Shown here: piece by piece, positions 7,999-16,141 of the stretch
Layout: each line of letters starts with the position of its first letter
Position numbering within the stretch: the stretch's first letter is position 1
NCBI RefSeq assembly: GCF_014645835.1
Contig: NZ_BMMM01000023.1
Location: forward strand, 64,490 to 128,489
Source: Streptomyces albiflavescens
Lineage (GTDB): Bacteria > Actinomycetota > Actinomycetes > Streptomycetales > Streptomycetaceae
DNA: 64,000 bases
Direction of reading: 5' to 3'
Position numbers and translations under genes: made by a program
Notes under the pieces: model-generated
Database searches by the model: none
What the model was told of the DNA's origin: nothing
Seen by the model: only the letters and a program-made list of their open reading frames with translations

Positions 7999-8859
7999 AT
8001 GTCCTCCGACACCCTTACCAAGGCCGCCGCGGCCGCACCCGAAGACCCGGACGAAGCGACGCCCTTGCGCATCGTCCCGCAGCGCCGTCCCGGCCAGTGG
8101 ACAGCCGCCGCCGTCGTCCTGGCCCTGCTCGGGCTCGGCCTCAACTCCGTAGTGCGCAATGACGCGTTCCAGTGGGGCGTCGTCGGCGACTACTTCACCT
8201 CGGCCTCCGTCCTGCGCGGCCTCTGGCTCACTCTCTGGCTGACCGCGGTCGTGACGGCGCTCGGTTTCGCGCTCGGCACTCTGCTCGCCGCGTTCCGGCT
8301 GTCCGCCAACCCCGTGCTGCGGGCGGTGAGCTGGGGTTACGTCTGGCTGTTCCGGTCGATGCCGATCCTGGTGCAGCTGCTGTTCTGGTTCAACATCGGG
8401 GCGCTCTACCCGCAGATCCTCGGCGTGAAGACGGTGAATCTGCTCGGCCCGGTCACCGTCGCCGTCCTCGGCCTCACCCTGCATGAGGCCGCGTACGCCG
8501 CAGAGGTGGTGCGCGGCGGCATCCTCTCCGTCGACCGAGGCCAGATCGAGGCCGCGCAGGCGCTGGGCCTGAGCCGCCGGCGCCGCTGGTGGAAGATCGT
8601 GCTGCCGCAGGCGATGCGCTCGATCGTGCCGCCGGCCGGGAACATGCTGATCGGCACCCTCAAGGGCACCTCCATCGTCAGCGTCATCGCCGTCCAGGAC
8701 CTGCTCTACTCCGCGCAGCTCGTCTACCACCGCACCTACCAGGTCATGCCGCTCCTGATGGTGGCCACGCTCTGGTACGTCATCGTCACCTCGGTGCTCG
8801 GCGTCGGCCAGCACTACGTGGAGAAGCACTACGCGCGCGGTTCGGAGCGCGGCCGATGA
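7999..8859 (+). CDS. ABC transporter permease, polar amino acid (HisM/TcyL) family
   Basis: Inner-membrane channel subunit, 286 aa, about five helices. The ATPase-coupling EAA loop is clear (GQIEAAQALGLSRRRRWWKI followed by LPQAMRSIVPP). I chose the ATG at 7999 because GGAG lies 7 bp upstream; in-frame starts at 7867 and 7930 add a non-conserved leader. The gene overlaps the next by ATGA, and the ATPase follows one gene later. The substrate-binding partner is the divergent gene at 6651. Confidence 0.85.
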   Translation: MSSDTLTKAAAAAPEDPDEATPLRIVPQRRPGQWTAAAVVLALLGLGLNSVVRNDAFQWGVVGDYFTSASVLRGLWLTLWLTAVVTALGFALGTLLAAFRLSANPVLRAVSWGYVWLFRSMPILVQLLFWFNIGALYPQILGVKTVNLLGPVTVAVLGLTLHEAAYAAEVVRGGILSVDRGQIEAAQALGLSRRRRWWKIVLPQAMRSIVPPAGNMLIGTLKGTSIVSVIAVQDLLYSAQLVYHRTYQVMPLLMVATLWYVIVTSVLGVGQHYVEKHYARGSERGR

Positions 8860-10673
8860 GTACCGGACGTCCCTCGCTGGTGATCGTGGGAGCCGGGCCG
8901 CGGGGGACCGGTCTGCTGGAGCGGATCGCCGCCAACGTGCCCGAGCTGTACGGCGATTCGGGCACCGGCGGCATCGAAGGCTTCGACATCCATGTCGTCG
9001 ACCCCTATCCGCCGGGCGCCGGACGCATCTGGCGCGAGGAGCAGTCGCCGCTGCTGTGGATGAACTCCGAGGCCCAGGACGTCACGATGTTCACCGACGA
9101 GACGGTGGACATGGCCGGTCCGGTGCTCGAAGGCCCCACCCTGCACGAATGGGCGAGCCTCGGCGGGCGCACCTTCGCGGACCGGCCACGACAGGGTGCG
9201 TACCTGCGCTGGGTGTACGAGCGTGCCGTGGCCGCCCTGCCGCCAGGCATCCGGGTCCGGCATCATCCGCGCCGCGCCCTGCGTGTCAACGGACCCCGCG
9301 AAGGGCGCCAGCAGGTGTGGCTGGAGGGCCGGTCGCGCCCGCTTCTCGCCGACCTCGTGGTGCTGTCCGTCGGCCACCTCGACGCCGAACTCGACGATGA
9401 ACAGCGAGAGTTGGCCACGTACGCAGATGAGCACGGGCTGCTCCATCTGCCGCCGGACTTCACCGCCGACAGCGACCTGTCCGCCCTGGCCCCCGGAGAA
9501 CCCGTCCTCGTCCGCGGCTTCGGGCTCGCCTTCGTCGACCTGATGGTGCTGCTGACGGAGGGGCGCGGCGGGCGCTACGACGGGCAGACGTACCACCCGT
9601 CCGGGCGGGAGCCGATTCTGTACGTCGGCTCGCGACGCGGGGTCCCCTACCACTCCAAGATCGGCTACGGCTGGGAGGGCGAACGGCCCCCGCTGCCGCG
9701 GTTCTTCGGGCCCGCCGAAGTCGACCAGCTCCTCGCGCGCCCAGGGGGGTCCCCCCGCTCGAGCGAAGCCGGGGGTGGGGAAGGCCTCGACTTCCGGCGG
9801 GACGTCTGGCCGCTGGTCGAGAAGGAGCTGGGGTTCGCGCACTACCACCGGCTCTTCGCCGCCCACCCCGAGCGCACCCGGATCGCCTGGACGGACTTCG
9901 AGGAGAAGTACGCGGCCGCGGAAGGCGTCGAGATCCAGGCGCTGGTGGCGTCCGCAGTGCCGGACCCCACCGACCGGCTGGACCTGGCCGCCCTCGACCA
10001 CCCGCTGGACGGGGTGCGGTACACCTCGCACGAGGAGCTCCAAAGCGGCCTGCGCGGATACATCGAGACAGATCTGAGAAGACGCCACGATCCCTCGCAC
10101 AGTCCCGACCTGGCCGTCTTCCTCGGTCTGCTCTCCGTCTACGGGCAGCTGGTCCGGCTCGGCGACATCGGCTCCTGGTGGCACGGGTTCTTCAGCTACC
10201 TGGCCTCGGGGCCGCCCGGCCCGCGGCTGCGTCAGATGCTCGCGCTGTCGCGGGCCGGGATCCTGAAGTTCGTAGGTGCCGACATGACCGTCACCGCCGA
10301 GGACGGGGTCTTCCGGGCGGGCAGCGCGACCGTGCCCGGCGTCACGATCGAGGCACGCGCACTCGTCGAGGCGCGGCTGCCGCATCCCACCATCGAGCGC
10401 ACGCGGGACGCACTGCTGCGGGAGCTGTACGCCGACGGGGCCGCCGCGACCCCCGAGGGACTGCTCGCCGTGGATGCCGCCGACGGGCGGGTCCTGGACC
10501 GCTCCGGCACCCCGCACCCCCGGCGCTTCGCGCTCGGCCCGCACACCGATGCCCGGGGCTCGGGCGCGTTCACCCGGCCGCGCACCGGTGGCCCCGCCTT
10601 CCGGCAGAACGACGCGACGGCGCGTGCCGCGCTGGCGTTCCTGCGCGCGCTGTCCTGTCGCGCCGCCGCCTGA
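8856..10673 (+). CDS. FAD/NAD(P)-binding protein of the NAD_binding_9 type
   Basis: Predicted cytoplasmic flavoprotein or reductase, 605 aa. The N-terminal dinucleotide fold (LVIVGAGPRGTGLLERI) and a second nucleotide-binding region place it among FAD/NAD(P)-binding domain proteins often found beside organosulfur importers. It starts within the permease stop (ATGA), so it is translationally coupled. Residues near 297-312 are a Gly/Pro/Ser-rich insertion encoded by a dispersed hairpin repeat (9742-9782). It may supply reduced flavin to the two downstream monooxygenases or act directly on the imported compound; both are inference. Confidence 0.7.
   Translation: MSTGRPSLVIVGAGPRGTGLLERIAANVPELYGDSGTGGIEGFDIHVVDPYPPGAGRIWREEQSPLLWMNSEAQDVTMFTDETVDMAGPVLEGPTLHEWASLGGRTFADRPRQGAYLRWVYERAVAALPPGIRVRHHPRRALRVNGPREGRQQVWLEGRSRPLLADLVVLSVGHLDAELDDEQRELATYADEHGLLHLPPDFTADSDLSALAPGEPVLVRGFGLAFVDLMVLLTEGRGGRYDGQTYHPSGREPILYVGSRRGVPYHSKIGYGWEGERPPLPRFFGPAEVDQLLARPGGSPRSSEAGGGEGLDFRRDVWPLVEKELGFAHYHRLFAAHPERTRIAWTDFEEKYAAAEGVEIQALVASAVPDPTDRLDLAALDHPLDGVRYTSHEELQSGLRGYIETDLRRRHDPSHSPDLAVFLGLLSVYGQLVRLGDIGSWWHGFFSYLASGPPGPRLRQMLALSRAGILKFVGADMTVTAEDGVFRAGSATVPGVTIEARALVEARLPHPTIERTRDALLRELYADGAAATPEGLLAVDAADGRVLDRSGTPHPRRFALGPHTDARGSGAFTRPRTGGPAFRQNDATARAALAFLRALSCRAAA
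9742..9782 (+). repeat. dispersed hairpin repeat, copy 1 (inside the FAD protein gene)
   Basis: Contains GGGGGGTCCCCCCGCTCGAG, then CGAAGCC, then a G-rich arm. The loop GCGAAGC and its flanks match copies at 12358, 13130 and 62406. It is translated in frame. Confidence 0.8.
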
Positions 10674-10714
10674 ACGCGTCCCGCCCCAGACCACCCCACC
10701 CCTGAGGAACCCCG

Positions 10715-11497
10715 ATGAGCGCGCCCACGATCCCCGCGTCGGCCATGGTCGACATCAAGTCCGTGTACAAGAGCTTCGGTTCGCTGGAGGTGCTCAAAGG
10801 CGTCGACCTCGCCGTGCGCACCGGAGAGGTCGCCGTGATCCTCGGGCCCTCCGGCTCGGGCAAGTCGACGCTGCTGCGCACCATCAACCACCTGGAGAAG
10901 GTCGACCGGGGCCGGATCCGTGTCGACGGCTCACTCATCGGCTACCGGCGCTCCGGCGACCGGCTGCGCGAGCTGCCCGAGCGCGAGATCCTCAAGCAGC
11001 GCACCCGGATCGGTTTCGTCTTCCAGAACTTCAACCTCTTTCCGCACCTCACCGTGCTGGACAACATCGTCGAGGCGCCGGTCTCCGCCCTGAAGCGGCC
11101 GCGCAAGGACGCCGTGGAGACCGCGCGCGGGCTGCTCGACCGGGTCGGGCTCGCCGACAAGGCCGACGCCTACCCGAAGCAGCTCTCTGGCGGCCAGCAG
11201 CAGAGAGTCGCCATCGCCCGCGCGCTCGCCCTGGAACCGAGGCTGCTGCTCTTCGACGAACCGACCTCGGCGCTCGACCCCGAGCTGGTCGGTGAAGTCC
11301 TCGACGTCATCAAGGACCTGGCCCACCGGGGCACCACGATGATCGTCGTCACCCACGAGATCGGGTTCGCCCGCGAGGTCGCCGACACCGTGGTCTTCAT
11401 GGACGACGGCCGGGTCGTCGAGCAGGGCGCCCCCGGGGACGTACTCGACAGGCCGCGGCACGAGCGCACGCGCACGTTCCTCTCCAAGGTCCTGTGA
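10715..11497 (+). CDS. ABC transporter ATP-binding protein, polar amino acid (GlnQ/TcyN) family
   Basis: ATPase subunit of the same importer, 260 aa. Walker A GPSGSGKST, Q-loop FVFQNFNLFPHLT, signature LSGGQQQRVAIARAL, Walker B LLLFDEPTSALD and switch His VVTHEIG are all intact. GAGGA lies upstream of the ATG. It sits between the FAD protein and the monooxygenases in a tight operon (41 bp and 52 bp gaps). Confidence 0.9.
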   Translation: MSAPTIPASAMVDIKSVYKSFGSLEVLKGVDLAVRTGEVAVILGPSGSGKSTLLRTINHLEKVDRGRIRVDGSLIGYRRSGDRLRELPEREILKQRTRIGFVFQNFNLFPHLTVLDNIVEAPVSALKRPRKDAVETARGLLDRVGLADKADAYPKQLSGGQQQRVAIARALALEPRLLLFDEPTSALDPELVGEVLDVIKDLAHRGTTMIVVTHEIGFAREVADTVVFMDDGRVVEQGAPGDVLDRPRHERTRTFLSKVL

Positions 11498-11549
11498 ATC
11501 CAGCCGCCTTGGACATCCGAAGCCACCCCCCTCAGAAAGGTTCACCCGC

Positions 11550-12683
11550 ATGACCGCACCGCACGGCCGGGCGCTTCTGCACCTGGCCGCCGCCCTCGAT
11601 CAGCAGGCGGCCTACGACGCCGCCTCGCACGTGGAGCTCGCGCAACTCGCGGAGCGCGGCGCGCTCGACTTCGTGACACTCGGCGACAGCTTCGCGCGTC
11701 CCGGGCTCGACGGACTCGGCGTGCTCTCCCGGGTAGCGCCCGCCACCGGCCGGATCGGTCTGGTGCCCACTGTCACCGTCACGCACACCGAGCCCTTCCA
11801 CGTCCAGGCGGCCGTCGCGACCCTCGACTGGGTCAGCCGTGGCCGGGCCGGCTGGCGGATCGACGTGTCGACGACCGAGCGCGAGGCCCGGCTGTTCGGC
11901 CGGCGCCACGCCTCCCCCGAGCCCTCGGCTTCGCTCCACGCGCTGTGGCAGGAGGCCGGTGAAGTCGCCGACGTGGCCGGCCGGCTCTGGGACAGCTGGC
12001 AGGACGACGCCGAGATACGCGACGAGGCCACGGGCCGTTTCATCGACCGCGACAAGCTGCACTACGTCGACTTCGAGGGCGCCACCTTCTCCGTGAAGGG
12101 GCCCTCGATCGTGCCGCGGCCCCCGCAGGGCCACCCCGTACGAGTCGTCGACGCGACCGACGGACCGGCCCGGCGGATCGCCGCCCGGTACGCCGACGTG
12201 GCGCTCGTCCGGGTCACCGGCCCGGCACAGGCGCGCGCTCTACGGGACGAATTGCGGCACACGGCAGCCGAGTTCGGGCGAAGCCCCGACGACCTGCGCG
12301 TCCTCGTCGGCCTCACCGTCGACCTCGGTGACGGCGAGTGTGCGGCCGAGCCGGGATGGAGGTCCCCCCTGTTCGAGCGAAGCCGAGAACTGGGGGGAGG
12401 CGGGGGTGGGTCCCGGCAGAGCGCGCAGGGCCCGCTGTACCGCGGCGGCCCCGTCGACCTCGCCGAGCTGATCGCCGCCTGGCACGGTGCCGACGCCGCC
12501 GACGGCTTCCACCTCACGCCCGTCGAGCCGCGCCGTGACCTGGAGCGGCTCGTCAACGGAACGGTCGCGCTGCTCCAGCACCGCGGTCTGTTCCGCACCT
12601 TCTATCCGGGCAGCACGCTCAGGGAGCACCTGGGTCTTGCCCGGCCCGCCAACCAGTACGCCGTGGCAGGGGGAGCGTCATGA
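11550..12683 (+). CDS. LLM-class flavin-dependent monooxygenase
   Basis: Luciferase-like FMNH2-dependent oxygenase, 377 aa. Family features include LAQLAERGALDFVTLGDSF, VTHTEPFHVQAAVATLDWVSRGRAGW and a C-terminal ADGFHLTP. Members in sulfur loci cleave C-S bonds of sulfonates, thioethers or S-modified cysteines. Residues about 265-290 are a Gly/Arg/Ser insertion made by repeat copy 2, and the stretch near residues 121-131 (11910-11940) may be a decayed copy. It overlaps the next monooxygenase by ATGA. The substrate is not readable from sequence. Confidence 0.8.
   Translation: MTAPHGRALLHLAAALDQQAAYDAASHVELAQLAERGALDFVTLGDSFARPGLDGLGVLSRVAPATGRIGLVPTVTVTHTEPFHVQAAVATLDWVSRGRAGWRIDVSTTEREARLFGRRHASPEPSASLHALWQEAGEVADVAGRLWDSWQDDAEIRDEATGRFIDRDKLHYVDFEGATFSVKGPSIVPRPPQGHPVRVVDATDGPARRIAARYADVALVRVTGPAQARALRDELRHTAAEFGRSPDDLRVLVGLTVDLGDGECAAEPGWRSPLFERSRELGGGGGGSRQSAQGPLYRGGPVDLAELIAAWHGADAADGFHLTPVEPRRDLERLVNGTVALLQHRGLFRTFYPGSTLREHLGLARPANQYAVAGGAS
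12358..12413 (+). repeat. dispersed hairpin repeat, copy 2 (inside the first LLM gene)
   Basis: GGTCCCCCCTGTTCGAGCGA then AGCCGAGAACTGGGGGG, followed by an extra G-rich piece ending GGGTCCC. Same core as the other copies (TCGAGCGAAGCCGAG) with one change in the stem. Confidence 0.8.
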
Positions 12684-14020
12684 CCGTACGGCCTCGCAAG
12701 GAGATCCACCTCGCCGCCCACTTCCCCGGTGTCAACAACACCACCGTCTGGGCGGACCCGCGCGCCAAGTCCCAGATCGAGTTCGCCTCCTTCGAGCACC
12801 TCGCCCGTACCGCCGAACGCGGACTCTTCGACTTCTTCTTCCTCGCCGAGGGGCTGCGGCTGCGCGAGCACAAGGGGCGTATCCACGATCTCGACGTCGT
12901 GGGGCGCCCGGAGTCCCTCACCGTACTGAGCGCGCTCGCCGCCGTCACCGAGCGGCTGGGGCTCGCCGCCACGGTCAACGCGACGTTCAACGAGCCGTAC
13001 GAACTCGCCCGCAGGCTGGCCTCGTTGGACCACCTCAGCGGGGGCCGGGCCGCCTGGAACGTGGTGACGTCGTCGGACGCCTTCACCGGGGAGAACTTCC
13101 GGCGCGGGGGCTGTCTCGACCGCGCCGATCTCCCCCACTCTCGGCTTCGCTCGAGCGGGGGGACCCCCATCACCCGCGCCGCCGAATTCGTGGCGACGGC
13201 ACGGGAGCTGTGGGACTCCTGGACGCCCGAAGGCCTGCCCCGCCCGTTCGCGCACCGGGGGCGGCACTTCGACATCGCGGGCGAGTTCACCGTGCCGCGC
13301 TCGCCGCAGGGGCACCCCGTCGTCATCCAGGCCGGGGACTCGCCCCCGGGCCGTGAGTTCGCCGCGTCCGCCGCCGACGTCGTCTTCACGCGGCACGGCA
13401 CCCTGGAGGAGGGCCGGGCGTTCTACGCGGATGTGAAGGGGCGGCTCGCGACGTACGGGCGGGCGCCCGAGGATCTGAAGATCATGCCCGGGGTCACCTT
13501 CGTGCTCGGTGACACGGTCGCCGAGGCGCAGGAGCGTGCCGCCGAGATCAGGCGGCGGCAGATCTCGCCGCAGAACGCGATCCTCACCCTGGAGCAGATC
13601 TGGGGCGTCGACCTCTCCTCGTACGATCCCGACGGCCCCCTGCCCGACATCGACCCGGATCCCGAGTCGACCATGGTGCAGGGCCGGGTGCGCGTCGGTG
13701 ACCCCCTCGCGGTCGCGGAGAAATGGCGGACCCTCTCGCGCGAGAAGGGCCTGTCCATCCGACAGACCGTCATCGAGGCTTCCGGGCGGCAGTCCTTCAT
13801 CGGCACTCCGGACACGGTCGCCGCCGAGCTGGACGAGTTCGTCCGGACGGATGCCGCCGACGGCTTCATCCTCGTACCGCATCTGACACCCGGCGGACTC
13901 GACGAGTTCGTGGACCGGGTAGTGCCGCTGCTCCAGGAGCGCGGCGCGTTCCGCACGGAATACACGGGCACGACGCTGCGCTCACACCTCGGGTTGGCGC
14001 AGCCCGTATGGAAGGGTTGA
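12680..14020 (+). CDS. NtaA/SnaA/DszA-family FMN-dependent monooxygenase
   Basis: Second LLM enzyme, 446 aa, of the subfamily with nitrilotriacetate, pristinamycin IIA, dimethyl sulfide and dibenzothiophene-sulfone monooxygenases. Diagnostic stretches are the N-terminal HLAAHFPGVNNTTVWADP, FFFLAEGLRLREH, LDHLSGGRAAWNVVTS and a C-terminal ADGFILVPHLTPGGLDEFVD. Residues about 152-165 are an insertion encoded by an inverted repeat copy. It is coupled to the preceding LLM gene, so two flavin oxygenases probably act in series on one imported sulfur compound. Confidence 0.85.
   Translation: MTVRPRKEIHLAAHFPGVNNTTVWADPRAKSQIEFASFEHLARTAERGLFDFFFLAEGLRLREHKGRIHDLDVVGRPESLTVLSALAAVTERLGLAATVNATFNEPYELARRLASLDHLSGGRAAWNVVTSSDAFTGENFRRGGCLDRADLPHSRLRSSGGTPITRAAEFVATARELWDSWTPEGLPRPFAHRGRHFDIAGEFTVPRSPQGHPVVIQAGDSPPGREFAASAADVVFTRHGTLEEGRAFYADVKGRLATYGRAPEDLKIMPGVTFVLGDTVAEAQERAAEIRRRQISPQNAILTLEQIWGVDLSSYDPDGPLPDIDPDPESTMVQGRVRVGDPLAVAEKWRTLSREKGLSIRQTVIEASGRQSFIGTPDTVAAELDEFVRTDAADGFILVPHLTPGGLDEFVDRVVPLLQERGAFRTEYTGTTLRSHLGLAQPVWKG
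13130..13172 (-). repeat. dispersed hairpin repeat, copy 3, reverse orientation (inside the second LLM gene)
   Basis: Plus strand reads CTCCCCCACTCTCGGCTTCG then CTCGAGCGGGGGGACCCCC. It is the reverse complement of copies 1, 2 and 4. Confidence 0.8.
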
Positions 14021-14024
14021 TCAC

Positions 14025-14807
14025 ATGACGACGGACGCATCCGAGGACTGGAAGCACTGGCACGAGCACCGCACCGAGACGGTGTCCGCGCCCTACGGAC
14101 CGCTCGCGCTGACGGGCACGCACTGGGTCGAGGACTATCCGGAGGGGCGACTTCCGGACATCCCCGGGCACTGGACCGCCAAGGACGACGCGGTCGTCCT
14201 GACGGCGACGGCCGAGGACGGACTCACCGTCGACGGGGAGCCCTTCACCGGCGAGGTCGTGCTCGACGCCGACCTCGGGCCGGCGGCCGGGGCCCGCGTC
14301 GGGCGCGGCGAGCGCCGGTTCGTCGTCCTGGTGCGCGAGGGGATCTGGGGCGTACGCGACTACGACCCCGCCGCGCCGGCGCGGGAGGCCTTCCAGGGCA
14401 TCGAGGCGACCCCGTACGATCCGGGCTGGTCGGTGCCGGGGCACTTCACGCCGTACGGCGAGGACCGCACCGTACGCGTGGAGAACGCGGACGGAGTCTC
14501 CCGCGGCCTCGGGCTCGGCGGTGTCCTCGCCTTCACCCTGGACGAGGAGGACCTCACGCTCCAGGTGTCGGTCGAGAGCGACGGCTCGCTGTGGGCCGTC
14601 TTCGCCGACGCCACCAGCGGGGACAGCAGTTACCGCTTCCGGTTCCTGCGCCCCGCGGCGCCCGACGAGGAGGGGCGTACGACGGTGGACTTCAACCGGG
14701 CCGTACTTCCGCCGTGCGCATTCGCCGACCACTTCATCTGCCCCTTCCCGCCGCCCGGGAACACACTGGCTGTCGCGATCGCGGCGGGGGAGCGAAGCCT
14801 GCTCTGA
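14025..14807 (+). CDS. DUF1684 family protein
   Basis: Cytoplasmic protein of unknown function, 260 aa. DUF1684 hallmarks are visible: GERRFVVLVREGIWGVRDYD, FQGIEATPYDPGW, and the C-terminal VDFNRAVLPPCAFADHFICP, which carries conserved Asn, Cys and Pro residues. It begins 4 bp after the second LLM gene, ends the operon and is followed by a strong hairpin. Its place suggests a step in handling the sulfur substrate or its product, but no reaction can be assigned. Confidence 0.8.
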   Translation: MTTDASEDWKHWHEHRTETVSAPYGPLALTGTHWVEDYPEGRLPDIPGHWTAKDDAVVLTATAEDGLTVDGEPFTGEVVLDADLGPAAGARVGRGERRFVVLVREGIWGVRDYDPAAPAREAFQGIEATPYDPGWSVPGHFTPYGEDRTVRVENADGVSRGLGLGGVLAFTLDEEDLTLQVSVESDGSLWAVFADATSGDSSYRFRFLRPAAPDEEGRTTVDFNRAVLPPCAFADHFICPFPPPGNTLAVAIAAGERSLL

Positions 14808-14827
14808 GGCAGCCGACTTTCCACGTG

Positions 14828-14859
14828 CGCGCGCCGACGGGAACGACCGTCGGCGCGCG
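14828..14859 (+). terminator. terminator of the organosulfur operon
   Basis: CGCGCGCCGACGG and CCGTCGGCGCGCG form a perfect 13-bp stem with a 6-nt loop, 20 bp after the DUF1684 stop. Confidence 0.8.
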
Positions 14860-15022
14860 TTGCGTTCTCGTGCCCATCCGGTTCCCTTTGCTGTGAGCCT
14901 CTTGTGCGTGATGGTGCCCGGCGTCATCCTCTCCAGCGGTGCATGTCAGGAACACGCCATTCTCGGCAGCGCCTCACGGGCCCCCACCCCGTAGGGCCTT
15001 CCGCTTCCCACAAGGAGGACCA

Positions 15023-15871
15023 GTGAGGATCAAGCGCACCCGACTGCTCGCCGTCGCCGCGGGACTCGTCGCCACCACCGTGGCCGCCCTGCCCAGCGCC
15101 GGGGCGGCAGAGGCTCCCCACAGCGCCGCCCAACTCGCCCAGGTCGAGGACGCCGTACAGAGCGCCTCGGTGGGCGGCACCGCCTGGTATGTCGACCGGG
15201 CCGCCGGACACGTCGTCGTCACCGCGGACAGCACGGTCTCGAAGACGGAGATCGCGCAGATCAAGAAGGCCGCGGGCGCCGGCGCGGGCGCTCTCAGAGT
15301 CCAGCGCTCCGCGGGCGTCTTCAGCCCGCTGCTCTCCGCCGGGGACGCCATCTACGGCGGCCGGTACCGCTGTTCGCTCGGCTTCAACGTGGTCAGCGGC
15401 GGCACGTACTACTTCCTGACCGCGGGCCACTGCGGCAAGGTGGCCAAGACCTGGTACACCAACCAGGCGCATACCACGCTGATCGGCCCGACCACCGACT
15501 ACAGCTTCCCCGGCAACGACTACGCGCTCGTGCGCTACGACAACACCGCGCTCAGCCACCCCGGCGGTTACAGCGCCGCCAACGCTTTCGTGGGTGAGTC
15601 GGTCAAACGCACCGGCTCGACCAGCGGCACCCACAGCGGTACCGTCACCGCGCTGAACGTCACGGTCCACTACCAGGGCGGCGGCACGGTGAGCGGCATG
15701 ATCCAGACCAACGTCTGTGCGGAGCCCGGCGATTCGGGCGGCCCGCTGTACGACGGAACCAAGGCCATCGGCATCACCTCGGGAGGCAGCGGCGACTGCC
15801 AGACCGGCGGCACGACGTTCTTCCAGCCGGTGACCGAGGCGCTCAGCGCGTACGGCGTCAGTATCTACTAG
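15023..15871 (+). CDS. secreted streptogrisin-type serine protease (S1), upstream copy
   Basis: Secreted protease of 282 aa made as a prepro-enzyme. It has a signal peptide (cleavage near GAAEA), an alpha-lytic-type propeptide, then a mature chymotrypsin fold starting near the GDAIYGG stretch. Catalytic residues: His in TAGHC, Asp in NDYALVRY, Ser in GDSGGPL; the paired cysteines RCSLGF/TAGHC are present. GTG at 15023 follows AAGGAGGAC. It is a tandem paralog of the gene at 16142. The stop codon lies in a 26-bp tandem duplication. Confidence 0.9.
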   Translation: MRIKRTRLLAVAAGLVATTVAALPSAGAAEAPHSAAQLAQVEDAVQSASVGGTAWYVDRAAGHVVVTADSTVSKTEIAQIKKAAGAGAGALRVQRSAGVFSPLLSAGDAIYGGRYRCSLGFNVVSGGTYYFLTAGHCGKVAKTWYTNQAHTTLIGPTTDYSFPGNDYALVRYDNTALSHPGGYSAANAFVGESVKRTGSTSGTHSGTVTALNVTVHYQGGGTVSGMIQTNVCAEPGDSGGPLYDGTKAIGITSGGSGDCQTGGTTFFQPVTEALSAYGVSIY

Positions 15872-15914
15872 GGATCCGCTGAAGCCGGATCTACTAGGGA
15901 TCCGCTGAAGCCGG
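15863..15914 (+). repeat. perfect 26-bp tandem duplication across the protease stop codon
   Basis: Two adjacent identical units (15863-15888 and 15889-15914) begin ATCTACTAGGGATCCGCTGA and end AGCCGG. The first unit contains the last two sense codons and the TAG stop, so the second leaves an untranslated copy. Confidence 0.95.
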
Positions 15915-16141
15915 CGATCCACCGGATCGCACAAGATCAACCTCCGTGCGGAGTACGTCAGTTGAACGCTGCACGGCCGAAAGGTGCTCTTGCGTCGGTC
16001 GGCCGTGCAGCCGAATACTCCCCCACAGCGCTTGTCAGGGGCACGGCTTGTCCGGAATCCGGATGAGCGGCCCCCGGCTGCGCCTCACGGGCCCCTACCC
16101 CACGACACGAGGGCCCCCGACTTCCCTTCGGAGGGACGAAC

